DNA from: Trichomonas vaginalis G3
Taxonomy: Eukaryota > Parabasalia > Trichomonadida > Trichomonadidae
Length of the DNA: 64,000 nt
Direction of reading: 5' to 3'
Assembly (NCBI RefSeq): GCF_026262505.1
Contig: NC_067204.1
Coordinates: forward strand, 14,402,522 to 14,466,521
This document shows positions 20,591 to 31,809 of this stretch, one piece after another. The notes below the pieces were generated by a model, which was not told the DNA's origin, searched no databases, and saw nothing but the letters and a program-made list of their open reading frames with translations. Made by a program: the position numbers and the translations under genes. Every line of letters begins with the position of its first letter. The first letter of the stretch is position 1.

Positions 20591-22375
20591 ATGTTAGCTG
20601 CATTTTTGGTCTTTTTTGCAAGATCAAAAATGAAATTCCCTGATATTATGATGCACGATGGAGCAGATGAATTGGGAATCAAGCATATCAAGAATATTCG
20701 AAAAATTATCAACAATAAATGGGGAATAAATTACAAAAAAGAATTTCTCAGAGCATTCAACGATGATTACGAGGTTAACTATGAAATCATTGCTAATTTA
20801 TCGAAGCTTAAATTCCCTCCTGCGTTATATGTTCTTGGAGAGATGTATTTATACGGTATAGAACCTGTTACTATGAACATTTCAAAAGCTTATGAACTAT
20901 ACAGTGAAGCTGCAAAGCTTGATTTCCCTCAAGCTTATGCACCAATGGCATTTATCAAAAAATTTGGACTTGAAGAGAATTCTCAGCCAAATAAAGTGTT
21001 TACAGAAATTTCTGATCAATTGGGTATACATTTTAATTCATTTGAGTCTATATTTTCTGTATATTTTGATTATATGAATTTATTCAAGAAATATGGCCGT
21101 AATTTCCATGAACATGAAGCCATCCTCTTAAAGGACTATGTTCTTAACTTCCACGAGCATTATGTCAATCCCACTTTTACAAATTCAGGATTTGACACAA
21201 AACTCGCTGAAATCAAATCACAAAAGAGACTCAACAAGTACAAAGCCAAATACAATGCAGAGCAATCCCACCAGCAGCTCGCCATGTCATATTTCAACGG
21301 AGATTCCGGATGCAAGAAAAATTACACCAAAGCAGCTGAATACGCCAGGAAACTAGGCGAGAACCATACGCTTTACAAGACTGTCAGAGGTTTCGAGCTC
21401 TTATCCAAAGGAGATCCGAAGCAAGGTCGAATGACTTTTATTGACGGCTACCAAGCCAACGACCAGTTCTCTAAATACTGCAACGCCGGTGCCTCTTACA
21501 CCTACAATGATTTGGATGACGTATTTAATAAAGATCAAGGAAAAATTTACAGTCTTGAGAAAATCGAGATTTACTTGAACAATGTCAAGTCAGCAAACGA
21601 AAAAATCTTCTCAGATATCATGCTTTCCCTTGCTAATACCCTTCCAAGTCTCGCCAGGACCATGCTTGTGTACAGATTTACAATTTTGCCAACAAAATAC
21701 AATATGCCAGACCTTGCTGTTAAGGCAGGAATGCAGCTATGGGATGAAGTCAATCCCAACATTCCGAACCAAAATATCGCCCTTGAATGGTATAATGAAG
21801 GAAAAGCTGACTCCGCGATCATATTGTTTATGAGAATCGCAAACTCAGGATCAGCAAATGCAGCTTCAATTGCTTCCAAGCTCCTTTTGAACAAAAATTT
21901 ACCTGGCAAAGACCGAAATTACACTTTAAAGACAGCTTCCAGGTTGCATAGATTTGCTGTAGCTGTTAATGATAAGTATAGCAAGGACAATGAGCTTTTT
22001 GAATTGGCCAAAAAATATAATTTGTCAATTCAAATGACAGAAGACGAAACATTCAACAAAGTCCACTTGAGTTACGCTAAGATATCAAAGGTCGATAATC
22101 CTTACGACTTAGTTGTTTGGAAACTCGAAGGAAATATGAGAACCAAATTATTAAGTCTTCTTGTGAACATGAAAGCCTTGTATTTGGTATTCCCGAACTT
22201 GGTTAAGACAACTAAACTCGTTCTCCTTTTGTTCCGTCAACTCAAGATTTATTCAGTGATTATTTTGATCCTTTTGTGCTGGAGAATCCATTGGATAGTC
22301 TTCTCTTTCTTGACAGAGAAAAGAAAAGCATTGGAACTCGAACAAGCCAAGGAAGAGCAAAATAATTCAAATTGA
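20591..22375 (+). CDS. SEL1L/HRD3-like ER membrane protein
   Basis: The 594-residue product begins with a hydrophobic segment (MLAAFLVFFARS) that can serve as a signal peptide. Sel1-like repeats follow (for example ALYVLGEMYLYGI...ISKAYELYSEAAKLDFPQAY and HQQLAMSYFNGDSGCKKNYT). Near the C-terminus is one strong membrane span (IYSVIILILLCWRIHWIVFSF), then a short charged tail. This layout, a lumenal Sel1 array plus a C-terminal anchor, is that of SEL1L/Hrd3, which hands misfolded ER proteins to the HRD1 ubiquitin ligase. An HRD1-like gene lies at 38269-39261. The start at 20591 is preferred because an initiator-like box sits just before it. Other Sel1 proteins are possible; the anchor makes HRD3 the best guess. 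Confidence 0.75.
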   Translation: MLAAFLVFFARSKMKFPDIMMHDGADELGIKHIKNIRKIINNKWGINYKKEFLRAFNDDYEVNYEIIANLSKLKFPPALYVLGEMYLYGIEPVTMNISKAYELYSEAAKLDFPQAYAPMAFIKKFGLEENSQPNKVFTEISDQLGIHFNSFESIFSVYFDYMNLFKKYGRNFHEHEAILLKDYVLNFHEHYVNPTFTNSGFDTKLAEIKSQKRLNKYKAKYNAEQSHQQLAMSYFNGDSGCKKNYTKAAEYARKLGENHTLYKTVRGFELLSKGDPKQGRMTFIDGYQANDQFSKYCNAGASYTYNDLDDVFNKDQGKIYSLEKIEIYLNNVKSANEKIFSDIMLSLANTLPSLARTMLVYRFTILPTKYNMPDLAVKAGMQLWDEVNPNIPNQNIALEWYNEGKADSAIILFMRIANSGSANAASIASKLLLNKNLPGKDRNYTLKTASRLHRFAVAVNDKYSKDNELFELAKKYNLSIQMTEDETFNKVHLSYAKISKVDNPYDLVVWKLEGNMRTKLLSLLVNMKALYLVFPNLVKTTKLVLLLFRQLKIYSVIILILLCWRIHWIVFSFLTEKRKALELEQAKEEQNNSN

Positions 22376-22774
22376 TGTTGGTTAATTTATAAATTATTTC
22401 TGTAAATACATAAATATCTGATTATAACTCACTTTTTAAATCATTTACACCTTCAATATAATTTCGAAAAAAAATGGAAGAATACAGACACAGACAGAGA
22501 GAAATATGAGAGATAACGAACGTCTTCAGTCATCACAGGAAGAACTTCTTGAATGGAGTAGATGAGGAGGGTCATTTTTCGGACAGATATCGGTCATGTC
22601 TCCACAAGGACCGAAAGACAAAGGCATAGTGTTGACAATCAAGGAATAATCCATTTATTCTCTCGGGTTTCGTTTCATTGAGAGATAAACACTCTATTCT
22701 GAGAAAGGATATAAAAATTCTTGCTCTCTCACTCTAAATACAAGCCTATTCAATGGAATACTAATGAAATGTGC
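22376..22774. other. intergenic region before the hairpin repeats
   Basis: This sequence is less A+T rich than most spacers here and has no long open frame. It leads into the tandem hairpin repeats. Confidence 0.4.
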
Positions 22775-23130
22775 AAGTAATTTGCTGAAACGAAGTCTCT
22801 TATCGAATGAGAGGTTTCGCAAGAACTTTGCATCAAGGAACTCCTACTACTCTTCTTTGGTTGCCAAATTGCCAAAGATTCCGTAATATGTCGAATTGGA
22901 CAAAGTCCTTCCGAAGTCTCTCATTCGATGAGAGGTCTAGGAGGAACTTCGTCACAAAGTAGTATACTTGTAGTCTCTGACCTGCAAAAAGTCAGAGATT
23001 GTAAATTTATTCGACTAGGGCAGAGTTTTTCTAAAGTACCTCATTTGATGAGAGGCCTTGGAATAATTCTGCCATAGTGTAATGTAGTTGTGGTGCTTGG
23101 CCCACAAAGAGCGAGAGAGCATGTCTGTAA
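22775..23130. repeat. three tandem units of about 120 bp, each with two hairpins
   Basis: Three diverged units can be aligned, starting at about 22775, 22893 and 23017. Each has a first hairpin around ATGAGAG (CTCTTAT-CGA-ATGAGAG, CTCTCAT-TCG-ATGAGAG, and a bulged CCTCAT-TTG-ATGAGAGG). A second hairpin follows about 60 bases on: CTTTGG...CCAAAG in unit one and CTCTGAC...GTCAGAG in unit two; it is weak in unit three. The two strong second stems differ in sequence but still pair, as if under selection for structure. A related single unit lies at about 34670-34765, and a strong hairpin of similar type at 40096-40142. It may be a structured RNA or a foldback repeat. Confidence 0.6.
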
Positions 23131-23494
23131 TTTGTTTATGCTGAAGTTATCTGTAATAAATAAATGTACATTGAATAGTTATTTCAAACTGCTGCATTAT
23201 GTCAATTTATTTAACATCTAAATTCATAAAACTCAAATGAGATAACATTACAGTCTTGCCAAAAAAAATCTTGAATAATACAAGTATCTAGAATAAAATT
23301 CTATTTTCATCGGCTTTTCCATTGTTATTGCATCACATCATATCCATGGACTTAATCAAAATTCATAAATTATATCCGAAATCGTTATGGTCAATGTTTT
23401 CTACATATATATCTGAGTATTTTTTTTTCTTCTAATGAATTTAAGGGGTAATTCATATGGTAAAACGTAAATGTGTCCTTTTTAAAAATTATAA
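23131..23494. other. intergenic region upstream of ankyrin gene C
   Basis: A+T-rich spacer with no supported gene. Confidence 0.4.
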
Positions 23495-25303
23495 ATGTCC
23501 GAGCAAGACGTTGATCCAAGCAAATACAACAAACTGCGAAGTATCTGCAAATACTATATCGATTCATATCTTGCATTGTATCAGCTAAAAACCCAAAATG
23601 AAGAAGAAATAAAGTCAATTTACAAAATGATCAAAACAGAATTAATTGATTCAAAGAAATATCTTCCAACAAATGCTATTAAAGACATTTTAGATATCAT
23701 TCCATATAATAATCGCTATACAAAGTCATATTTATATCTTGCCAAACTCATATCTGATGATTACCATATCACAGAGGTCAGCAGTGTTGCAGCTATATCA
23801 AACTTCCTGTTTTATAAAGAATATGGAATTCAATTAGACAAATCTGCTGATTTCAACGAAATTAAATCTGAAAACACAGATTTTCTTACAGAAGACACAA
23901 TTTACAAAGCTATTATGAATAATGACCTAGAAACATTCATCTCATTCACTGAACGAAAAGGATTTAATAAAGACCAATGTCTTAAAAGCCTATTATATCC
24001 AGACTCTTACAATGAATATTCATTACTTGAATTATGTTGTTACTATGGAGCAGTTGATTGTTTCAAGTTATTAAGAACGAAATTTGACTCATCTATAACT
24101 CAAAAATGTTTACGACTATCATTTTTAGGTGGAAATCAAGAGATCATGAGTGAATGTTTGAAATATAAGAAACCAGATGAATATTGCATGGAATATGCAA
24201 TTATTTCACACAACATTGATTTTGTTACATTCTTGATGAATGAATACAATTTAGAGATCAAATGAAATCATTGCGGACAATATCATAATTTTGAATCCTT
24301 TTTAGTTTATTTCGATCAAACTAATGATACAAACAAACGTTTCGTTTATTCAGCGATATTTGATGCACCATCCTTTTTGGAATACCTCCTTTCACATGGT
24401 ACGAACATCAATGTAAAAGATGAAGATGGAAAAACTGCACTTCATATTGCAGCAGAAAATAATAGAAAAGAAACTGCAGAAGTTCTTATTTCACATGATG
24501 CGAATATCAATGAAAAAGATAAATTTGGAGAAACCGCACTTCATATTGCAGCAGAAAAAAATAGCAAAGAAACCGCAGAAGTTCTTCTTTCACATGGTGC
24601 TAATATCAATGAAAAAACTAATAATGGAGAAACTGCACTTCATATTACAGCTCGGAAATTTGGAAAAGAAACTGCAGAATTTCTCGTTTCACATGGTGCA
24701 AATATCAATGAAAAGGATGAAGATGGAAAAACCGCACTTCATATTGCAACAGAAAATAATAGTGAAGAAATTGCAGAAGTTCTCATTTCACATGGTGCGA
24801 ATATCAATGAAAAAGATAAAAATGGAAAAACCGCGCTTCATATTGCAGCAGAAAATAATAGTAAAGAAATTGCAAAAGTTCTCATTTCACATGGTGCGAA
24901 TATCAATGAAAAAACTAATAATGGAAAAACCGCACTTCATATCGCAGCCTGGAATCATAGAAAAGAAACTGCAGAATTTCTCGTTTCACATGGTGCAAAT
25001 ATCAATGAAAAAGATGAAAATGGAAAAACCGCACTTCATATTGCAACAGAAAATAACAGAAAAGAAATCGCAGAAGTTCTCGTTTCACATGGTGCAAATA
25101 TCAATGAAAAAGATGAAAATGGAAAAACCGCGCTTCATATTGCAGCAGAAAATTATAGTAAAGAAACGGCAAAAGTTCTCGTTTCACATGGTGCAAATAT
25201 CAATGAAAAAGATGAAGATGGAAAAACCGCACTTCATATTGCAACAGAAAATAACAGAAAAGAAATTGCAGAAGTTCTCATTTCACATGGTGCGGAAAAA
25301 TAA
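23495..25303 (+). pseudogene. DUF3447-type ankyrin-repeat gene C, one in-frame TGA
   Basis: The ATG at 23495 opens a frame of 256 codons with the N-terminal region typical of trichomonad DUF3447/ankyrin proteins (LRSICKYYIDSYLALYQLKT, then SLLELCCYYGAVDCFKLL). A TGA at 24263-24265 follows LEIK. The same frame continues after it (NHCGQYHNFESFLVYFDQTN) into nine near-identical ankyrin repeats (DGKTALHIAAENNRKETAEV) to a TAA at 25301. In the paralogue at 59254 the TGA position is Leu (LEINLYDC), so one base change explains it. The whole reading is 603 codons. The repeat DNA is almost uniform, indicating recent homogenisation. Downstream repeats could still be made from an internal ATG at 24377. 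Confidence 0.85.
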
Positions 25304-25467
25304 TGTTCTTACATAAGATATTCTTTAGTTTTCTGGTATTTTCAAAGAAGATTTTTGGATTGATAGTAAAACAATCGTTTTTGTCCATTTTTTGCACATG
25401 AGTTTATTAGATGTGATGTGTTTTTCAAATCCACAATCAAGTAAAAAACATATGAAATAGTATTAAA

Positions 25468-26877
25468 TTAGATTTCGTTTTCATTTGATTTTGCATCTTC
25501 GGAATCTTCTGCAATTTCTTCTTTGGTATCAACTTCTTCGTTGATTTTAGTATCATCTTGAGAAGTGTGTTCTTCTTTTTCTTCTTGAGTTTGAGTTGTT
25601 TCGTGATTATCATTTGTTTTTGTTTGATTTTCTCTGTATTCTTCTACAGATCCCTTATAGTAAGGGTGTGGAGGAGAAACATATTGAGTTTGAGAAGGTT
25701 CCTAAGGAGAAGGTTGTGAAGGATAATAAGGATTAGGAAAATCAGTTTGAGAAGGATCAAAAGGAGAAGGTTGCGCAGGATATGTATATTGTAGTTGGGT
25801 TTGTGGACCAGGATTTTCAATATCATTTACTGCTTCCCCTTCTTTATCTTCATTATCAGATGAGCTGTAATCATCATCACCTACTTTTATCCAGCCAGGT
25901 GCTTCATTGAATTCTTTTTCAGAACAACAACAATTATTTTCAAATTTAACTTGATCTGGTGAATCTGCTGTAATTATATGTAAGATGTGAAAAGCAACGA
26001 TAAAAATAGAAAGAGCAAGCAAAATTGCTAGTATAATTAAAAGGCATATTACTGCACCTTCGGCTGCATCGTCATCATCATCTGAATAACCCATTCCTCC
26101 TACATCATCGAAAAGGCATTCACAAATAGTGCAATCGCATACACAGCCTTCTCCAGCACAACAGCTTTTGGTTTCAGGATTACAGCATATTGGGCACAAA
26201 ACTGCTGTTGAACTATCATTATATTTGAAATGATGAGTTGAATGTGAATTTAATTTACCGTGATGATGATCGCAATGGTAGCTCTCTGCAACTCCAGTTG
26301 AGCAACAGCAACCAAGACAGCAGGATTCGGCCTTTTTACAGGTGCTACAACTCCTTGTTATTGGTGCAGAGCAACATCCATATTCTCTAACTGGTACACC
26401 ATAACTTTCATTGCAGCAGCAATAAAATTTGTCATTTGTGCAACATAAACAATTGTAACAGCAAACATCGCATTTTGTTGCTTCTATTATTTCATCTTTG
26501 CGCTTGTACTCCTGTTTCTTGCAGCAGCAACAAATTTTCGAAGAAATTGCTGTTAAATAATGCATGAACCAGTTTCCCTCATTGCAGCGATTTTCATCGC
26601 AAAGACATTGGCAACATCCAGGAATTAAACCACATCCCCATACGCAGCCAAGGATTCCACAATAATTTTTGTAAAGATATTCTCTCTGATTTTTAAATGG
26701 TATTCGGTTGCAAAGGAACCTATTATATAATTTTGAAACGCAATTATGACAACAATTGAGTTTGAGAAATCGATGAGGGAAAATAAGGAATAGTATTAGC
26801 ATTAAACCTATTTCGCTACCAAGGATGATACCCCAAATCTTTAAGAGTAGAAGTTAGATTGGGACAACCTCAGCCAT
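25468..26877 (-). pseudogene. Cys-rich membrane protein gene with two in-frame stops
   Basis: The longest open piece (25702-26802, 366 residues) is very rich in Cys, often as CC and CCC clusters (GCCSTGVAESYHC and similar). It has an acidic patch, a clear membrane span (AVICLLIILAILLALSIFIVAF) and a Pro/Gln-rich tail of PSQ/PSP type. The same frame extends upstream to an ATG at 26877 (MAEVVPI, then TAA at 26854-26856, then LLLLKIWGIILGSEI) and downstream past a TAG at 25702-25704 (PSQTQYVSPPHPYY and an acidic tail) to a TAA at 25468. Both interruptions are one C-to-T step from Gln codons. A family is not recognised; it looks like a surface or endomembrane protein. It could also be expressed in truncated form. 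Confidence 0.7.
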
Positions 26878-28477
26878 CTTGAAAAAATGAAGAATTTATT
26901 AAAAATTAATTTGAGAATAAAGTCAAAAAATTCAATATGAGATGTTGTAATTTGACATTTTTTAAAATTTAGAAATTCATTTGTTAATGATTAACAACAG
27001 TATTTGGAGCATATGGCGAAATATTATGAATATAATTGAAAAGCTCTCAATTTTTTAAAGAGGACATGGTTACAATTTACTTCGGATCCGCCTAAAAGTG
27101 TCAAGGCAGTTAAAATCAGATCTTGAAAAATTTTCAACAAAATACTTTTATATAATAGTCACTCATAATACGAATGCAAAATAAAAAACGACAATCAGAA
27201 TGAATATCAAATAGGGTGTATATCATAATGGATATGATTTTATATAGAAATGCTTTTCTAACAAACAAAACAGCTAAATATTAAGTGTGAATACTTTCCT
27301 TTCCTCCGAATTTCAATATATTTCTTTCTAATTGGCAGTAATTCAAAAATTCATCAAAACAGGAGGAAAGATTGATATATTCATCCAATTCATAGGGAAG
27401 GCTGAAAAATCATAGTTTTTTGCTTGAAGATAAACAAATATTGCTGATAGTTTCAAAACAATGAATTTTCAATATTTTTCAATGAATTTTTTCATTAATT
27501 AGTCATTACGAGCCTAGAGACTCACTTGTGAAGCAATTCTATTGCATGCATATCTACATCAACAAACTAAAACAATAATTCTGTATATTTCAAATTTGAA
27601 TTAAGTTGAGAAGATTTGGAGCTGCAGAAAGGAATATATGGTTTTCGTTTCCATATGTATTGACGAAATGTAGGAAAATATTCTATTATTTGAGTAATAA
27701 AAAGATATATCTGAAAATTATCGAAAAAATTTCATATATTTTGAAAAAATTGGTCATCGAAGTTCATTATTATGTAAACAAATTTCTTTTTGAGCTTATT
27801 CATTCTCTGAATCAAAGCTAAATATTGAATTAGAAGAATTCTGACAAAAGTTATTGCTTTTCTTCCAAGTCCTTATGACTTCAGGAAGTAATATTAACGG
27901 AAGTTGTCTTGTGTGTTCCTCTTGATGTACTTCTGAACAGCTTCTAGTTTATATATGTAAAAGTGACAATTTCTGTGAAAACCAGCATACATTCTCTTTA
28001 TGAATGATCAAGTGCTAAGTTAGCAGATACAATATTGGACTAGCTATTGATTACCTCTTTCGTGATCAAGTTATTTTGCAAAGTCCAACAATTTTTTCTT
28101 TAATAAAATTTATTTATGAAATGAATTCTCATATGCATAGAGGGTAAGTTGAAATTGAAGCAAATATTCGCAATGCATAAGTTGGATCTTCAAAAAGATA
28201 TCGTATAAAAAAATATATCAAAATAAATCCAAAAAAAAACACATAGCCCCTAACATAAAAAGCAAGAAATACTCATATGTCATTTGATTTGAGTTACTCA
28301 AACTATGACTTAGCAATATCAAAACCCTCAAAAACGTATTTTACAAAATCTTATGGAATCAAAATGTTTTGATTCTTGTGGATTATAGGGAATTGATATT
28401 TGAATTTTTTTTTGTAAAAATATCTAGAAAAAAAAAATTGATGATTATAGAGATTACCATTCGTATTAAACTGTATT
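26878..28477. other. 1.6-kb A+T-rich intergenic region
   Basis: No gene is supported; a 71-codon frame at 27606-27821 has no recognisable domain. An AAAAGTGACA box occurs at about 27960 without a good gene downstream, so it may mark a lost or non-coding transcription unit. CTCTCAATTTTTT occurs near 27045. Confidence 0.4.
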
Positions 28478-28792
28478 TTACCATGTTGGCTCAGCATGCT
28501 TCTTCTTCTTTTCAACTGTCCACTCGAACTTTCTTAGACGACCAAGGCAATACATTGTAGCCTTCTTGCATGACTGGCATGTGAAACGAAGAGAAATCTT
28601 CTTGGATGTCTTCTTGGAACGACGGAGAATTGGTTTAACACGGCCACCGAAACCTTTCTGCTTACGATCGTAGCGGCGACGACCGAGGGCGGAGTGGCGT
28701 TCTTCACCACGGGAAGCCTGGGAAACCTTGCACATTGTGTGCTTCTTGCAGAACTTGCAGAAGAATTTCTTGGTCTTTGGATGATGGACCAT
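28478..28792 (-). CDS. RPL44: large-subunit ribosomal protein eL42 (L36a/L44)
   Basis: The 104-residue product begins MVHHPKTKKFFCKFCKKH and contains the family signature GRRRYDRKQKGFGG near residue 40. Zinc-binding Cys pairs (CKFC near the N-terminus and CQSC in the C-terminal half) match the eL42 ribbon. It belongs to the E-site region of the cytosolic 60S subunit. A longer open frame to 28870 adds 26 residues not found in eL42, so the ATG at 28792 is chosen. The gene is richer in G+C and codon-biased compared with its neighbours, as expected for high expression. Confidence 0.95.
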   Translation of the reverse strand: MVHHPKTKKFFCKFCKKHTMCKVSQASRGEERHSALGRRRYDRKQKGFGGRVKPILRRSKKTSKKISLRFTCQSCKKATMYCLGRLRKFEWTVEKKKKHAEPTW

Positions 28793-28936
28793 CTTTCTTC
28801 GAAAAGGCCGACCAAACCGCCGATCATTTTTTCGAATACATTGTTTTTTAAATAATAAATATATGTGCACTCACCTTTAAAATCAAAATTTTGTGTTTTG
28901 GAGCGATTTCAAAGAATATTTTTTTTTAAATTATTT

Positions 28937-29213
28937 TTAAGGGTGCGCGGGAGACGATAAGTCACGCATAGATGGTTCTAATAAAAATAACATTTTTATT
29001 GATAAATTTTGTTCATTTGAAAGTAAAACTCCAACAGATGATGATTTTACTTATTTCAGGGGCATCAACAGCACAATCCTCCAAGGATCAATTTTTCTAA
29101 TGGTAAAATGGTAGAAATTTTTATCTCCACCTCCAAGTGGAGGGGAGCTGCCTATTTGGAGCTAAAGGAGGGCAGCGTGTTGTAACTCGGAATTTCTATT
29201 CTTTAAACTGGAA
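28937..29213. repeat. left copy of a duplicated inverted segment (partner at 33887-34247)
   Basis: This stretch is an inverted copy of 33887-34247, including the last codons of an FHA-like reading frame (GINSTILQGSIFLMVKW, then stop) and its downstream region with a CCTCCAAGTGGAGG palindrome. Compared with the right copy it lacks about 75 bp near its start (after GACGATAAGT). Identity ends sharply after CTTTAAACTGGAAATGAT. It is a non-functional copy of a gene end. Together the two copies bracket about 5.3 kb. Confidence 0.85.
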
Positions 29214-30215
29214 ATGATGTCCCCACTTCAGCTCCATCTGCTTCATCGATTCGAGGGCCAAATACGCGAATTAATTTGATATCAATTTATTAGTTATGTG
29301 TTTACAGTTTTGATAATCAATAATAAATATGGCATGATGCTGGTTCATAAAATAGATGTGTTCAAGCCAAAGATAAAGTTTCATTTTTAATTGATTTTGT
29401 ATTGAGGCTTTAACTAGCATACTATATAAAAACTAACTTAGTAACTTTTAAAAAGCATAAAATAAAAGTAAACAAACTAACTTTTATTCAATCTAAGGTA
29501 TACAAGCGAAATTGTATGTGTGAAATGCTCTCCTATGATGGATAAATTGATAGCCATGTTTATGCTTCTTTATTTCTTGTTTTCGAAAAGATTATTTTGA
29601 TATAATATGAAGATCAAAATTTTTTATTTGTTGACAAGGTTATTGCATCTCTTGCAAAATGGGTGCATCTTCACTATGTAAGCATTGAATGAATGAAGCT
29701 CTATTCTGCAGCTCCACTATTATATAGAGCAAGATTAGTCTCGAACTTTCCTACATTACATTCGAAAATGTACTGTGGGATAGGCTTTTTTAGCATTGAC
29801 TAAACTGCGTGACAAAAGGCGTAAGTTCACTTTTAAATTGAGAGAAAGTTTTCAGAATATTCTATGAGAATAATTTTATTTAATATATAACATAAGATTA
29901 GTAAGTAGATAAATATTATCAGAAAATTTAAATCCGCTGTTCAGGATTAGATTATCTGATATTTGATACCGTATATAAAAAGGTCCAAGAAATTATTTTT
30001 GACCAAGGAATGCTATCAAAACATGATCGGCACTATTCAAATCGCTGGCAAATATGTCAAAAAATAAGAATAATATGAATTTTTTACTACTTTGGATTAT
30101 TGTAGATACTTGAAATAGATAAAATCTTAAACTGTTGGTTATTAAGTATTTATTTATTAAATAAAAATGATACCATATTATTCGAAAAGTGTCACAACGT
30201 TAATTTTTATAATTC
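29214..30215. other. 1-kb intergenic region
   Basis: Mostly A+T-rich with no supported gene. A short minus-strand reading beside the repeat edge (about 29205-29285, RVFGPRIDEADGAEVGTS) looks like coding debris. A diverged TTAA-element end is near 29812. The sequence GTGTCACAACG at 30188-30198, with TCACA, is a possible initiator for the next gene. Confidence 0.4.
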
Positions 30216-31030
30216 ATGTCAAGTTCAGAACAATCAAAAAATGAAAATGGATGTGACTTTGGTGACATTAAACCAATTAAAGAATTTGAATACCCTAATC
30301 AAGCTTCTATAATTATTTGGGGTGTCAATTCCAATAATATTTTACAAATATCTTCACAAATTATAGAATTCATTACAAATAACAAAATATCTATCCAAAT
30401 GGCAATTCATCTGGTTGATATTTTTTCGCAAATTCGTGTTAAAGATCTTAAATTATTTACGGAACTTTACAAACAGATATTAAACGAATTCTCATGCTTG
30501 ATCAAACCAGAAAATGAAAAATTGACAACAATTTTATATTATAAAGGTTTCAGATTTGAAAACTTCAAACCGAAAATGAAAGAAGAGGAAATTCTGAATT
30601 TATATTCAACAAAATCTCCTTTATACTATATTGAATCGGATAAAATTGATGATCTGAAAAGTAAATTTCCAAATCTTGATATCAATCAAAGAATTAATGA
30701 TATCACACCACTTAATTGTGCAATTAAATATGGATCAGAACTGTGTTTCAATTACTTGAAAAACGTAGGAGGTAAATACACATCTAACTCCGAAGAATAT
30801 GCTCTTCAAGGCGGAAATAAAGAGATTTTTATGCAAATGATTGAAGATGGTAAAACATTCGATAATATGATTAATACAGCATTGAAATATCGAAACTATG
30901 AAATTGCTGAGTATCTTAAATCAAATTTTGGACAAACTCCTAATTCAATAGCCGAAAGCATGTATTTCGGAAATTATGATGTTGCATCTTATTTACTTAC
31001 TAATAGAGAAGATATTAACAAACTTTATAT

Positions 31031-31104
31031 TCTCTTTATTTTCATATTAATCATTATTTTATTACATTTTCTTTCTTTTCATATTTTTCATTGCTTTATG
31101 AAAT
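31031..31104. repeat. 37-nt minisatellite, first block (two units)
   Basis: Two 37-nt units of the form TCTCTTTCTTTTCATATTTA-TCATTGCTTTATGAAAT lie in the ankyrin gene E frame, ending in TCTCTCGATATTAAT before the next ankyrin repeat. The second block is at 31211-31692. Confidence 0.85.
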
Positions 31105-31210
31105 TCTCTCGATATTAATCAGTGCCCTCTTAGTATTGCAATCGAAGTCAAATCAATAGATATTGTTAAATTCTTAGTTGAGCATGGTGCAGATGTTAAC
31201 ATGAAACTTA

Positions 31211-31692
31211 TTCTATTTCTTATCATATTTATCATTGCTTTATAAAATTCTCTTTCTTTTCATATTTATCATTGCTTCATGAAATTCTCTTTCTTTATAT
31301 ATTTATCATTGTTTCATAAAATTCTCTTTCTTTTCATATTTATCATGTTTTTATATAATTTCCTTTCTTTTCACATGTATCTTTGTTTTATAAAATTCTC
31401 TTTCTTTTCACATGTATCTTTGTTTTATAAAATTCTCTTTCTTTTCATATTTATATTTGTTACATGGAATTCTCTTTCTTTATATATATATCATAGTTTT
31501 AATCAATCCACTTTCTTCTTATATTTATCATTGTTTTATACAATTCTCTTTCTTTTCATATTTATCATTGTTTCATGAAATTCTCTTTCTTTATATATCT
31601 ATCATAGTTTTATATAATTCCCTTTCTTCTTATATTTATCATTGTTTTATATAATTTCCTTTCTTTTCACATGTATCTTTGTTTTATTACAT
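31211..31692. repeat. 37-nt minisatellite, second block (about 13 units)
   Basis: About thirteen head-to-tail units of 37 nt (one of 38) start with TCTCTTTCTTTTCATATTTA or close variants. The period is not a multiple of three, so successive units are read in different frames, giving spurious Phe-rich frames. Some variants recur in order (TTTATATAT, CACATGTATC), suggesting higher-order duplication. The block ends with TCTCTCAATAGTATTAAT right before ankyrin coding sequence, as the first block does. Confidence 0.92.
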
Positions 31693-31809
31693 TCTCTCAA
31701 TAGTATTAATTCCCCTCTTAGTATTGCAAGCAAATTGAATTCAACAAATTATCAATTTCAACAAATTATCAAATTCTTAGTAGAACATGGTGCTTCAAAA
31801 TTCATATAA

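Larger units (their letters stand above)
30216..31809 (+). pseudogene. ankyrin gene E interrupted by a 37-nt minisatellite
   Basis: The frame from 30216 encodes the N-terminal helical region of a trichomonad ankyrin protein (MSSSEQSKNENGCDFGD, later DITPLNCAIKYGSELCFNYL) and reaches NREDINK. It then runs into pyrimidine-rich tandem repeats read as Phe/Ile/Leu-rich sequence and stops at 31118. Normal ankyrin sequence reappears at about 31115-31205 (CPLSIAIEVKSIDIVKFLVE then HGADVN) and again at 31700-31809 (SPLSIASKLNST, then IIKFLVEHGASKFI and a stop). Each reappearance follows a minisatellite block. The C-terminal half is therefore unreadable as it stands, although a 300-residue product with a hydrophobic tail could be made. 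Confidence 0.75.

Noticed and set aside
27606-27821. 71-codon plus-strand frame
   Set aside because: No domain, no start context, composition like the spacer.
31279-31654. Two overlapping Phe/Leu-rich frames of 80-99 codons
   Set aside because: They are readings of the 37-nt minisatellite, whose period is not a multiple of three.
31025-31700. Minisatellite blocks as introns of the ankyrin gene
   Set aside because: Edges lack a trichomonad-like GTATGT donor and ACTAACACACAG acceptor; the repeat structure explains them better.
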